Origin: Cherax quadricarinatus
Taxonomy: Eukaryota; Arthropoda; Malacostraca; Decapoda; Parastacidae
Assembly: GCF_038502225.1 (NCBI RefSeq)
Contig: NC_091325.1
Location: 34,082,941 to 34,146,940 of the forward strand
DNA length: 64,000 bases
Direction of reading: 5' to 3'
In this document: in pieces, positions 52,627 to 64,000 of the stretch
Layout: every line of letters begins with the position of its first letter
Numbering within the stretch: the first letter of the stretch is position 1
Notes under the pieces: generated by a model
Database searches by the model: none
Told to the model about the DNA's origin: nothing
Seen by the model: the letters and a program-made list of their open reading frames with translations, nothing else
Position numbers and translations under genes: made by a program

Positions 52627-55267
52627 CCTCTTCAAGGGGGGCTCCTTGGCGTGGTGAAGAGGCTCTTGGTCTGAGGAATTAGACCTCTTGGTCTCCTTCC
52701 TCAAACCAAACCTAATTACCCCCCAGTCCCCCCTTCCCTATCCCATCCTCCCCTTTTTCCTTTCCTCCTCCTCCTCCTCCCCACCCTTCCCTTTTGCCCT
52801 TCCTCTTTTTGGCCTTTGGGATTTTTCCCACAGGTGTGCTAGTTCCTAGGTAGGGGAAAGGGTACTGGGGTCCATCCCATTCTGTTGAGGTTCTTGGCAG
52901 TGGCATAGTTTGCCGTGGAATCTGGATCGTCTGGGGATGTCCCGATCCCTCTCCGGTATCCCGGAGGGTGGCTTTGGGTGTCTTTCGGGTGATGGGTGTA
53001 TCTCTTGAAGCCACCTTTCGGATTCCAGGGGTGGTGGCCAAAGGAGGTATGCTTTGTGGCAGATATCCCGCCGCCCTCTCTTTTGTCCACCAAGTAGCTC
53101 GGCAGATGTGAGGTTGCTATCCCGGATTGCTGGTTTACTGGCATGAAGGGTAGGGTATTGCATGGGTTCCATGCTGCATCTGCACTACTTGCCGTGCTGA
53201 GGTTCTCTTGGGTGCGGAGGGAGATTTCTGGCCCTTTCATTCCTCCTAGGAACTATCCCTCCCCGGTCCCCCGTTTTTTTATTTTTTTTATTTTTTTTTC
53301 TTAAAAAAAATAAAGAAATAACCTAACCATGGAGTCCCAGATCCATGACCCCGCTTCCCCCGGGCCCCTTATTGTTACCATACCCAATTCTGATCTCGTC
53401 TCGTCTTTTGGACACTCATAAGGCCCCTGTACCTCTTGCTGGTGCTGTTTTGTCACCCACTTCAGGTACTGGGGTTTCGACTGACTCCTCCTGACCTCCT
53501 CTCTCCTTTGACTATGCTTCCAGCCTCACCCTCAACGGTGCGGCAATTTTCAAATCGCCAGCCCTTCCCACGTCGGACCAACTCTTATCCCACTTTTAAA
53601 TGCCAACAACAATCTCCTGATGATGTTACTTCCTTACCTTCTCATTCTACACAGAAAAGACAGACAGGTCATGCACTCCCTCTCCACACACAGTTTAGGA
53701 CAACACAATGGACTAAATTCTTTACTTTAAGACCGACTTCTTCTGCTGCCTATCTTTTCGACCATAGTATTGGCAAAGCGCTCCTACGCCACGTTGGTAG
53801 AGATATTTCCTTTCATGCTCTTAAGAGTGGTACGTGCATCATCACAGTCCAGAATTCTACCCAAGCTCATGATCTTTCTCTTCTTTCACATATTGATACT
53901 ATTCCTATCACTATCGAAAAACACCATTCCCTCAATTCTTGCAGTGGTACTGTTATTCTGCCCCATACCATAGTCCAACAGAATTTCCAGACATGTGGCA
54001 ATGACATTGTCAAACAGGTGGAACTCCAAGATCTCCCAATTCTCAAGGTAGACACTTATGTTCTTCCTGCCCGCAGGCGAAGACAATACCCTTGCAATGT
54101 GGTTCGTTTAACTTTTGACAGCCATGAACTCCCATCCTCTGTTTATGCAGCAGGACATCAGTTACAAGTTCAGAAGGTGATCCCTACACCACAACAGTGT
54201 AGGAATTGCTGGCTATTTGGCCACCCAGCAAAATGTTGCAGATCTATAGCCGAATGCCCAGTCTGTGGTGCTAATGACCATTCTAATACGTCTTGCAGTC
54301 GAACTCCCTCTTGCCTTAATTGTCATGAGGCTCACCCTTCGTACTCTCACCATTGCCAGGTCTACTTAAATGAGCAGGAAATTCACTGCCTCAAAGAGGC
54401 AGAAGGTCTCCCTTATGCTATGGCAGTTTCTCATCTCCACCTCCAAGGGAGTCTACCCCGTGTTTCTTATTCTCGTGTTTCAAAAACGCCCCCCCACTTC
54501 TGGGGTCCCATCTTCTGCAGCCTCCTCTGCGGTTGCCAGTCCCATAGTCACTCCTGTATCTAATTCTTTTGCTGTCCTGGGCTCATACGTCCCTACTTCA
54601 ACACCTCAGTCTGTCCTCACTTCCTCGTGTTCTCCCTCACAAACCCCGGTATCGACAAGACCTCGTACGACACCTCCCAATCATCCCTTTACTTCTCAGA
54701 GGTCCAAAAAATCTCCTTTAACCCCTCCTTCCCTTTATCCACCTCCACATTTTACCTTCCCAGACTCTGTACCTGGGTCTTCCCCTTTCACTGGCTCTGT
54801 TACAAGTGTGGATGTTCATCTTCCTCCTCGTACTGTGCCTTCCTCCCCTGTACCCTCCCAAGTTTCTTCCTCTTCTGCCACCTCCCAGGTTTCTGCCTCT
54901 TCTGTCCCCTCCCACACTTCTCAAGTTCCCTCCACCCTTTTGCCATCCCCTACCTTGGTACAGTCCATTACAGTTCCGATCTTTACTCAAACTCCTTCTC
55001 CTTCCATCTCCAATATTATCTCTTATACAACGTCTCTGAACTCCAAAACACTTGAAGCAATCTCTGAATATATTGCAGAGACCAAACCATCAATGGACAC
55101 TGATCCACCCTCTTTACCTTCTCTTTCCTCTTCTCCATCTCCGCAACTCCTTTCTTCACAGTGCACCATTCCTTCGCTGCTTGAACGTTTTCCTTTGCCA
55201 CCGCATGTGGACTTTTCTAACCCCTCTAGTCCATAGGTACCCTTACCTGCAGATTTCAGGTATCTTT
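52627..55267 (+). mobile_element. I-superfamily LINE, first partial unit (5'UTR and ORF1)
   Basis: It starts CCTCTTCAAGGGGGGCTCC, the same start as 55268. A 5'UTR of about 700 bases and ORF1 follow, and it stops just after the ORF1 stop where the second unit begins. There is no ORF2. Confidence 0.85.
53329..55236 (+). pseudogene. I-superfamily LINE ORF1, first unit
   Basis: The family ATG is at 53329 (ACCATGG), but the frame breaks after about 30 codons. The main frame (53436-54480) encodes an RNA-binding region (FFTLRPTS..., LLRHVGRDISFHALKSGTC) and three cysteine clusters: CRNCWLFGHPAKCC, CPVCGANDHSNTSC, CLNCHEAHPSYSHHC. A one-base shift near 54483 in AAAAACGCCCCCCC moves the rest to another frame, which holds a Ser/Pro/Thr-rich tail ending at 55236. 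It resembles gag-like ORF1 proteins of Jockey/I LINEs that coat element RNA. Confidence 0.85.
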
Positions 55268-55973
55268 CCTCTTCAAGGGGGGCTCCTTGTTGTGGTGAAA
55301 AGGCTCTTAGTCTGAGGAATTAGACCTGTCGGTCTCCTTCCTCAGACCGAACCTAATTACTCCCCATCCTCCCCTTTTCCCTTTCCTCCTCCTCCTCCTC
55401 ACCCCTCCCTTTTGCACTTCCTCTTTTTTGGCCTTTGGGTTTTTCCCACAGGCACGCTAGTTCCTAGGTAGGGGAAAGGGTACTGTGGTCCATCCCATTC
55501 TGTTGAGGTTCTTGGCAGTGGCGTAGTTTGCCATGGAATCTGGATCACCTGGGGATGTCCCGATCCCTCTCCTGTATCCCGGAGAGTGGCTTTGGGTGTC
55601 TTTTGGGCGACGGGTGTATCTCTGGAAACCACCTTTTGGATTCCGGGGGTGGTGGCCGAAGGAGGTATGCTTTGTGGCGGATATCCGGCCACCCTCTCTT
55701 TTGTCCACCGAGGTAGCTTGGCAGATGTGAGGTTGCTATCCCGGATTGCTGGTTTACTGGCATGAAGGGTAGGGTATGGCATGGGTTCCATGCTGCATCT
55801 GTGCTACTAGCAGTGCTGAGGTCCTCTTGGGCACGGAGGGGGATTTCCAGCCCTTTCATTCCTCCTGGGAACTATTCCTCCCCACTCCCCCCTTTTTTTT
55901 ATTCTTTTTTTATTTTTATTTTCTTCTTTCTTTTTTTTCTCTTAAAAGCAAAAAGCAAAGGAGTAACCTAACC

Positions 55974-57843
55974 ATGGAGAACCCAATACATGAACTCACT
56001 ACCCTCGGGCCCCTTCTTGATACCGCACCCCATTCTGACCCTGCCTTGTTTTTTGAACACTCTTCGGACACTCCTGATGCCCCTGTACCTCTTGCTGGTG
56101 CTGTTTCCTCACCCACTTTAGGTACCGGGGCTTCGACTGACTCCTTCAATTTGTCTGACCTCCGCTCTCCTTTGACTATGCTTCCAGCCTTTCGCTCTAC
56201 GGTACGGCAATTTACGAATCGCCAGCCCATTTCATGACGGACCAACTCTGGTCCTACTCCTAAACGCCAACGACAATCTCCTGATGATGTTCCTTCGTTA
56301 CCTTCCCATTCTACTTGGATAAGACTGACACGTCATGCACTTCCTCTCCACGCTCAGTTTCGGACAACACAATGGACTAAATTCTTTACTTTAAGACCGA
56401 CTTCTTCTGCCTATCTTTCTGACCATAGTATTGTTAAAGCGCTCCTGCTCCATGTTGGTAGAGATATTTCATTTCATGCTCTCAAGAGCGGTACGTGCAT
56501 CGTCACTGTCCAGAATGCTACCCAAGCTCATGATCTTTCTCTCCTTTTGCATATCAATACCACTCCTATCACTATTGAAAAACATCTTTCTCTCAATTCT
56601 TGTAGTGGTATTGTCATTCTGCCCCATACCATAGTCCAACAGAATTTCCAGTCATGTGGAAATGACATTCTTGAACAGCTGGAACTCCAGGATCTCCCAA
56701 TCCTCAAAGTAGACACTTATGTCCTTCCTGCCCGCAGGCGGAGACGTTACCCTAGCAATGTGGCTTGACTAACTTTCGACAGCCATGAACTCCCGTCCTC
56801 TGTTTATGTCGTGGGACATCGGTTACAAGTTCGTAAGGTGATCCCTACACCTCAACAGTGTAGAAATTGCTTGCGTTTTGGTCACCCAGTTAAATATTGC
56901 ATCTATAGCCGAATGACCAGTCTGTGGTGCCAACAACCATTCTAATACATCTTGCAGTCAACCTCCATTTTGCCTTAATTGTAATGAGGCTCACCCTTCG
57001 TACTCACGCCGTTGCCAGGTCTACTTGAATGAGCGTGAAATCCATTGCCTCAAAGAGGCAGAAGGTCTCCCTTATGCTGTGGCAGTTACTCATCTTTGCC
57101 TCCAAGGGAGACTACCCCGTGTTTCTTATTCTTGTGTTTCAAAACGTCCCCCCACTTCTGGGGTCCCATCTTCTGCAGCCTCCTCCGTTGTTACCCCTCC
57201 CATAGCCACTCCGGCATCTAATCCTTTTGCTGTCCTTGGCTCTGACGTTCCGACTACAACTCAGTCTGTTCTCACATCTTCGCGTCCCTCTACTTCTCAG
57301 AAGTCCAAAAAATCCCCAGTGCTCAAATCTTTGCCCCTTCCTTCCCTTCTTCCACCTCCGCACTTTACCTTTCCAGTCTCTGTGCCTAGTTCTTCCCCTC
57401 TCTCTGGCTCTATTACAAGTGTGGAGGTTCACCCTCCTCCTCGTACTATGCCTTCCACCCCTGTCCCCTCCCAAGTTTCTCCCTCTTCTGTCACCTCCCA
57501 GGTTTCTGCCTCTTCTGTCCCCTCCCACACTTCTCCAGTCCCCTACACTCTTTTGTCCCCCTCTACTTTGATACAGTCCATTACTGTCCCAATCTTTACT
57601 CACCCTCCTCCTTCTACCTCCAATAGTGTCTCCCATACATCTTTGAATTCAGAAACACTTGAAGCCATTTCAGAATATATTGCAGAGACTAAACCTTCAA
57701 TGGACACTGATCCACCTCCTGTTCCTTCTCTTCCCTCTTCTCCAGCTCCACAACTCCATTCTTCGCAATGCTCCATTCCTTCGCTGCCTGAACATCTTCC
57801 AATGCCACCACATGTTGACTTTTCTAACCCCTCTAGTCTGTAG
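55974..57843 (+). pseudogene. I-superfamily LINE ORF1, second unit
   Basis: ATG at 55974 (ACCATGG, same context as the first unit). The frame is broken at TGA 56235-56237 and again at about 56768. Recognisable parts: NQFT-like and FTLRPTS, LLHVGRDISFHALKSGTC, then degraded cysteine clusters (near 56850-57015), and the Ser/Pro/Thr-rich tail 57025-57843. Substitutions are often C-to-T or G-to-A. Inactive. Confidence 0.83.
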
Positions 57844-57887
57844 GTGCCCTTCCCTATGGATTCCTGGTATTTTCTTCATTGCCAATC

Positions 57888-60800
57888 ATGGCCTATTTAC
57901 AGTGTAATATTCGCGGCCTAAGGGGTAATCGGGGTGAGCTTCAGATGTTGCTTTCCAGGTTTTTCCCTGTTGGTGCTTGCTTACAAGAACCAAAATTACA
58001 CTCAGCTGTTTTCCAACCTATCTCAGGCTATAATTTATTGTATTCTTTGGATCCTTTCTCAGATGGGACCTTTAATGAAAGTGCCCTTTTTCTACGCAAT
58101 GATATTCCGTACTATCAACTATTTGTCCATACCTCACTGCATTACACTGCAGCCTGTATCCACTTGAATAAGTGGTTTACAATATGTTCTTTATATCTTT
58201 CTCCTTCTCGAGCATTTTCTATCCCAGATTTTGCCTTTCTAGTTTCATCCTTACCACCACCACTTCTGTTACTTGGTGATTTTAATGCCCACCATTTCCT
58301 CTGGGGGGGTCTCATTATGACTCACATGGCATCCAGTTGGAGGCTTTTCTCGCCTCTCACCCCCTCCATGTTTTAAATATGGGTACTCTCACCCATTTTG
58401 ATCCTCGTACTCATACTCTCTCTTGCATTGATCTATCAGTCTGCTCTTCCTCCCCTGCACTAGACTTCACCTGGTCTGTTCTACTGGACTTACATGACAG
58501 TGATCACTTTCCAATCATTCTTACTTCTTCCTATTCACCACCTTTCCGTAGCCCTCACTGGCAATTTGATCAGGCAAATTGGGACCTTTACTCGCAACTC
58601 ACTGCTTTTAGTGAGGTTCCTTCTTCATCCTCCATTGATGAGCTCCTACACCTCGTCTCGACATCAGTTTGTACTGCAGCTTTTCATTCTATACCCCAAA
58701 CCTCAGGCAGGCATTCTCAGAAGTGCATGCCTTGGTGGTCTCCTGCTTGTGCTCATGCAGTACGTTTGAAACACGCTGCATGGGGCAGGTACCAGTACAA
58801 TAGAACTGATGAGAAACTTCTTGATTTCAAGCAGAAGTGTGCGATCGCCCGCCGTGTCATCTGTGATGCTAAACGCACTTGCTGGCAAGACTATGTTTCC
58901 ACCATCACCTCTACTTCCTCTATGAGTGCAGTCTGGAAAAAAGTGAGGAAATTGAGTGGTAAATACTCTCCTGACCCGGCTCCTGTTCTACGGGTTGTTG
59001 GTGTTGATGTAGCAAACCCTCTTGACCTTGCCATTGAAACTGGCACTCCTCTGGTCCATATTTCCCGGGGGCTCCATCTATGCCCCTCATTTCTTTCTTC
59101 AAAGTCTGCCAGAGAGTACACTTGGACTTTTCTTCTCTCAGAGAAGAACAGTATAATGTGCCTTTTACACTTCAGGAACTGGAGGCAACGCTCTCAGCTT
59201 GCCGATCATCAGCAGCTGGGCCTGATGACATTCATATTCGTATGTTACAACATTTACATCAGTCAGCCCTTGTAGTCCTCTTACACCTCTTCAGTCTTAT
59301 TTGGGCACAAGGAGTTCTTCTCCAGCTGTGTAAATCTGCCATTGTTCTCCTTTCCACAAGCTGGGTACTACAGGTCATGATGCCTCCCACTATCGTCCCA
59401 TCGCTCTTACTAGTGCAGTTTGCAAATTGATGGAACGTCTGGTAAATCGATGTTTAATGTGGTATTTAGACACACAACAGTCTCACCACTAGTCAATATG
59501 GCTTTCGTAAGGGCCGTTCTACCATAGACCCCTTACTACGTTTGGATACGTATGTTCATAATGCCTTTGCGAATAATCGCTCAGTTATTGCCATATTTTT
59601 TGACCTTGAGAAGGCATATGACACAACTTGGAGGTATAATATTTTGGCCCAGGCTCACTCCTTAGGCCTTCGAGGCAATCTACCATCCTTCCTTAAGACC
59701 TTTTTAACTGACAGACATTTCCGTGTTTGAGTCAATAATGTGCTTTCCCTGGACTTCGTCCAAGCTGAAGGTGTCCCTCAGGGATGTGTTCTGAGCACAA
59801 CACTTTTTCTCCTTGCTATAAATGATTTGGCCTCTGTTCTTCCACCCAATATTTGGTCATCACTCTATGTTGATGACTTCGCTATTGCTTGTGCATGCGC
59901 TGACTATCATCTCATTACAGTTTCTCCCGCATGTCGTCGACCGTGTTTCCACTTGGGCCACCACGCATGGGTTTAAATTTTTCAGTACCAAAACTCACCA
60001 AATTACTTTCACTAGATGCTCTGTCATCTCCGATCATCCTTTGTATCTCTATGGCTCCCATATCCCCGAACGTGATACATTCAGGTTTCTAGGCCTTCTC
60101 TTTGACTGTAGGTTATCCTGGAAACCTCACATTACCTCTCTGAAGGCAAGTTGTCACAGCCGGCTGAACCTTCTTAAAACCCTTGCTCATCTTTCCTGGG
60201 GAGCTGATCGTTGAACTCTGCTTCGCCTACATTCAGCCCTCATTTTATCAAAACTCGATTATGGTGACCAGATCTATTCAACGGCCTCTCCTTCTACTCT
60301 CTCTAGCCTTAACCCCATTCATCACCAAAGATTACGTTTATGCCTTGGTGCTTTTCGCTCTTCCTCTGTTGAGAGACTCTATGCAGAAGCGAATGTTCCA
60401 TCCTTATCCGATCGCTGTGATACCCATTGGCTTCCCTACTATGAATGCTCTCATGATCTCCGCAATCCTTCCATTTATAGAATGGTCACCAATATTAGTA
60501 GACATTCTTTATTTGTTCGCTGCCCCTGTTTGCTCCATCCCTTTTCTCTTCGCCTACCTTCACTCTTGTCTTCCCTTCAGTTACCACCTTTATATGTTCA
60601 TGTAGCATCTCACTTTTCCCTACACCCCTGGGAATTTCCAGCTGTTCGGGTCTGTTCTTTCTCACTCTCTTGCACAAAAGCCCAACTGCCTACTGTGGCT
60701 TCCCGCTCTCTTTTTCTTGATCACTTCCACTCTCATTCTCATGCCATCGCTGTGAACACAGATGGCTCTAAGTCTTCAGACGGCGTTGGATTCGCAGCAG

Positions 60801-61576
60801 TGTTTCCGGACAGCGTCATGCGGGGGCATATACTATCTTCGGCTAGTATTTTTACTGCTGAATTGTATGTCATTCTTCCAGCACTTACCTGTATTGCATC
60901 TATGCCTGTGTCATCATTTGTGGTAGTCTCAGACTCCCTTAGTACTGTACAGGCTATAAGAAAATTTGATACATCTCACCCCCTAGTTCTCCGTATCCAA
61001 CTTTGGCTACGCCGCATCTCTACCAAGCATAAAGATATTGTTTTTTGTTGGGTCCCTGATCATGTTGACTTACAGGGCAATGAACAGGCAGACACTGCTG
61101 TGCGGTCAGCAGTACATGACCTACCAGTTTCATATAGAGGTGTTCCATTTACAGACTATTTTGCTGCAATAGCTACCCACCTTCACACCAGTTGGCAACA
61201 ACACTGGTCTACTCTGCTTGGTAACAAACTTCAATCTATTAAACTGAGTATAGGTTACTGGCTGTCTTCTTATCACCAGTGTAGAGGTTGGGAGACTACT
61301 CTCTCCCGTCTTCGCATTGGCCATACTCGTCTTACTCATGGATATCTCATTGAGAGGCGCCCTGCTCCTCTCTGTGAGAATTGTCAGGTTCCATTATCAG
61401 TCAGCCATATTCTGTTAAACTGCCCACTTTATCAACAAGCATGCAGAATTTACCTCCAACGTCGTCTTCGCTCCGCTGCTCTCTCTTTACCTTCCCTTCT
61501 CGCTGATGGACCCACCTTTCATCCGGATTCTCTCATTGACTTTTTGACAACAACTGACTTACTTCACAAACTCTGA
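57888..61576 (+). pseudogene. I-superfamily LINE ORF2 (endonuclease, RT, RNase H, zinc tail)
   Basis: ATG at 57888: MAYLQCNIRGLRGNRGEL, with Asn and GACLQEPKL of the APE endonuclease, LLLGDFNAHH, then a frameshift near 58330, SDHFPIIL. RT is in several frames: SACRSSAAGPDDIHIRML, FFDLEKAYDTTWR (first Asp), GVPQGCVLSTTLF, SLYVDDFAIA (YVDD). RNase H: AVNTDGSKSSDGVGFA (Asp), TAELYVILPAL (Glu), VVVSDSLSTVQAI (Asp), DHVDLQGNEQAD (Asp). A Cys/His cluster ends it (CENCQVPLSVSHILLNCP). At least five frameshifts make it inactive. RNase H after RT places it in the I group. Confidence 0.9.
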
Positions 61577-61839
61577 TGATACATTCAGCCCTTTCTATCT
61601 CAATCTCTTGCTACCCTCTAGCCCCTCACTATCTCCTGCCCCGCTGTTTTTTGTAACCTACTGATCGTCCCTCCCCCCTTCTGCCGCCCAATACCCTCGC
61701 TACCCTTGTGCTATATCATACCTTGTAATACATTACAGTTTCATTATAGTAAATTACATTAGCTTCCATTCCAATATTCTCCTTATGTATGTTACAACGT
61801 TCAATTGTTGTGTACTTTGCCATTGTATAGAATCAGCCC

Positions 61840-62200
61840 AAGCCATATACCTGCCATCTCTAGTTTGTATTAGCTGTATGTCAGGACAATATACGTTAGT
61901 GTCGCCGAGCTCTCAGTAGTATCAGTTCCCAGTAGTACCAGTTACCAGTAACCAGTTACCAGTAGTATGACTCACTATCAACCGTCTGCGTTAATCACTG
62001 ACTGTTATTCATGTTGCTGCTGACCATAGCATGTTTTGAATGCCGCTCACCCCTACGACCCAATTCGTGAGTCAGTCTTAAGATAGAGAGCAGAGAGGCA
62101 GGGCGGCCTGGTGCTTCCCATATATTCCGTTATAATTATACGTGCTAAACAGCCAACGTTAGTGTTATTACCCAATCCACGTATCGAACCTCCATCTGAC
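61840..62200. other. Unassigned stretch
   Basis: Short near-repeats (CAGTAGTA, ACCAGTTACCAGTA) at about 61920-61965. No coding frame is supported, and I cannot say whether it belongs to the LINE 3' region. Confidence 0.35.
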
Positions 62201-62370
62201 ACAGTGTGCGTAGGTTATTGTGCCATGTGTTAGAACAGTGTGTGTAGGTTATTGTGTAATGTATTAGAACAGTGTGTGTAGGTTGTTGTGTCATGTGTTA
62301 TAACAGTGTGTGTAGGTTATTGTGTCATGTGTTACAACAGTGTGTATAGGTTATTGTGTCATGTGTTCAT
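62201..62370. repeat. 34-bp tandem repeat, five copies
   Basis: The unit ACAGTGTGTGTAGGTTATTG plus 14 bases repeats at 62201, 62235, 62269, 62303 and 62337 with few differences. Confidence 0.93.
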
Positions 62371-62475
62371 GAATGAGCCTCAAAATTCCATCAATGTATG
62401 CCAGATTTCCGACATTACCCTAACTCCGATAGACTTTGAGAAAGCCATTAACAACATGGCCATGCACACAACTGG
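62371..62475 (+). pseudogene. CR1/L2-like LINE scrap
   Basis: NEPQNSINVCQISDITLTPI parallels REPQNLINTSLSDVILMPN of the LINE at 32.9-35.4 kb; about 33 codons. Confidence 0.65.
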
Positions 62476-62559
62476 GCATCTTCATTGAAAACTAACTTGT
62501 TTGCTATCCTAATGGAACTGAAGCTAACTTATGACACTGAGAGTGACTCCATCATCATC

Positions 62560-63200
62560 ACTTATTCTATGTCATTATTGAAGGCTCTTGACTCATAATG
62601 ACTCCAACAACATGCTCATTGGAGAAGACAGATATACTCAAAAGTCCGGGAAAAAAGGAATTAATATACAATTGCTATGGATCGCATCACACACTGGATT
62701 ACTCCTTCATTATAAAGTTGATATGATAGCTAAGAAGAGTACCCAGAAGGAGAATGCAGAATATAACTTTGGTATATCTGTGTCTAGCATTAGGAACAAT
62801 ATTAGGAGAGAAGTAAATATGAAAATGAATGTTATAGAAATGCAGTTAGAAGTCTGAGTAGATCTATAATCCACTATGATAACATGAACGTAGATAAGTA
62901 TGTTTATGGAGCAACTTGCTATGTGAACAGACTGACTGATGTTGTAGTGGTCAGGCTTAGGCTGGGTTATAAGTACTTCTGGCAGTTTGGCAGACACACA
63001 GATGATGATCAAACTAAATGCAAATTTTGTGGTTAGGCATATGGTCACTGTCTTGAACACTGTGCTTAATTGTCCACTTATTGAGGAATACAGAAACAGA
63101 CAGTATAATAACCTATGTGACATGTCAAGATATCTTATTAATGAAAATAAGATGCCAGATACACTAAGCAAATTTCCTAAATATGCCTGTAACAGATAAG
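62560..63200 (+). pseudogene. LINE RNase H and zinc-tail remnant
   Basis: INIQLLWIASHTGLLLHYK and VDMIAKKSTQKENAEYNFG match the end of an RNase H domain in a LINE ORF2; further on, in another frame, RLRLGYKYFWQFGRHTDDDQ and a KCKFCG cysteine pair belong to the terminal zinc module. Many stops. Confidence 0.6.
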
Positions 63201-63254
63201 TGAACTGTAGATATGTAGATATAAATCCAAATGTACACCTGTTAACCCCTTTGG

Positions 63255-64000
63255 GGCCTACTTCCCAGGCCTTTTGTGGTACTGCCATATCCAATATTCT
63301 CTGTGACCCATGAGAGACAACTGTCGACCTCGGCTTACCTTGTCATGCAACTTCCTCACAAATCGAAATACCATTTCTGTGACTCCTTTAAGTTTCCTCC
63401 AAGAGGAGTAGCGTCTGGGGTCAAATAATTCCATGTCAGGTTTCCCCACAAAGTGTACTATGCTGCTGGTTGTCTCCCCGAATTTCTGCTCCAGCCAGCA
63501 CTCCTTTGCTGGTAACCAGTCTGGGCCTTTGAACCAAATCTCGCTTTTACTCAGTTTTTTGTGCATCACCCCTCGGCTTATCAGGTCGGCTGGGTTTTGA
63601 TCTGTAGGTACATACAGAATTGTCGACATTGACTGTAGCTCCCGTATCTCCTTTACCCGATTCCTGACATAGGGGAGCTTGGACCTGTCATTCTGGACCC
63701 ACTGTAAGGCCACCTCTGAGTCTGTCCATACATAGGTGTGTCACCCTCAGGTTACTCAACACCTCCTTTACATACTTCCCCAGTCTTGCTCCCAGCAACA
63801 TCGCCATGAGCTCTAGCTTTGGGATCGAGAAATCCTTCAGGGTTGTCACCCGCACACGGCTGGTGGCCAGATTGACCAAGTACGCTACTGCCCCATAGGG
63901 CCTGGAGGAGGCATCACAGAAAACATGCAAGTCATAGTCTTGCCCGGTGCACCCAAGGGACCTGGGGAAGGTGAACTCATGCAATTCGGCTAGATCTTTG
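63255..64000 (-). pseudogene. BEL/Pao pol fragment (RNase H), runs off the edge
   Basis: Minus strand, two frames. 63984-63688: YDLHVFCDASSRPYGAVAYL (first RNase H Asp) and FSIPKLELMAMLLGARLG (Glu). 63713-63258: LQWVQNDRSKLPYVRNRV, DQNPADLISRGV and a WFKGPDWL linker. A frameshift joins them near 63700-63720. RT would lie beyond 64000; integrase is absent on the 3' side, where the fragment ends at about 63255. It differs from the BEL element at 36.6-47.5 kb. Confidence 0.88.

Larger units (their letters stand above)
55268..62160 (+). mobile_element. I-superfamily LINE, second unit (5'UTR, ORF1, ORF2, 3'UTR)
   Basis: It begins CCTCTTCAAGGGGGGCTCC. ORF1 is at 55974-57843, ORF2 at 57888-61576, with a 3' region after that. 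The 3' end is not certain; no poly-A tail was identified, and 61840-62190 may already be another sequence. The copy contains several stops and frameshifts. Confidence 0.82.

Overview
This window is eukaryotic, repeat-dominated DNA, most likely from a decapod crustacean (crayfish, lobster or shrimp group). The evidence is indirect: long tri- and tetranucleotide microsatellites, RTE-type LINEs of the kind common in decapod assemblies, BEL/Pao and Gypsy elements, Tigger transposons and a eukaryotic 5S rRNA gene. No protein-coding host gene could be supported. Every long reading frame I can interpret belongs to a mobile element or is a translation of simple repeats. The only ordinary host-type gene is a 5S rRNA gene at 9520-9639.

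Layout, left to right. 1-4545 is a 38-bp satellite array. 4.85-6.43 kb holds two (AT)n tracts around the C-terminal remnant of a retroelement protein. 6982-7081 is an assembly gap of 100 N. 7.4-12.5 kb is microsatellite-rich and contains a hammerhead-ribozyme-like motif (8018-8052, minus), the 5S gene, repeated microsatellite-plus-core cassettes, and a 61-bp tandem repeat. 12.5-13.8 kb is a decayed L1-like LINE with a zinc-binding tail. 15.2-20.0 kb carries pieces of Tigger transposons, a Gypsy element and an I-type LINE. 20.1-24.9 kb is an old two-ORF LINE split by a nonautonomous Tigger element, which contains a LINE 3' end, and by two RTE 5'UTR pieces. 25.9-32.9 kb is a Gypsy element with a tRNA-derived SINE in its pol region and an RTE LINE in its integrase. 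32.9-35.5 kb is a CR1/L2-like LINE on the minus strand.

35.5-48.4 kb is a three-level nest. An RTE LINE (B) is split by a BEL/Pao retrotransposon (36624-47506, LTRs of about 1.1-1.2 kb). The BEL/Pao is in turn split by a nearly intact RTE LINE (C) on the minus strand with a 968-codon frame. 48.4-49.7 kb looks like the 3' end of an LTR element. 50.0-52.6 kb holds LINE fragments, including an in-frame CR1/RTE chimera. 52.6-61.6 kb holds a partial tandem of an I-superfamily LINE: 5'UTR-ORF1, then a second 5'UTR-ORF1-ORF2 with RNase H. 62.2-64.0 kb has a 34-bp tandem repeat, LINE scraps and the minus-strand pol of another BEL/Pao element running off the edge.

The elements record a history rather than a pathway. 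Nesting order and target-site duplications date events relative to each other, and the two RTE copies A and C, nearly identical by eye, point to recent activity. I found no evidence of a new multi-gene system. The most unusual items are the hammerhead-like motif, the microsatellite-flanked core family, the 14-bp-TSD SINE, the LINE chimera and the BEL-in-LINE nest.
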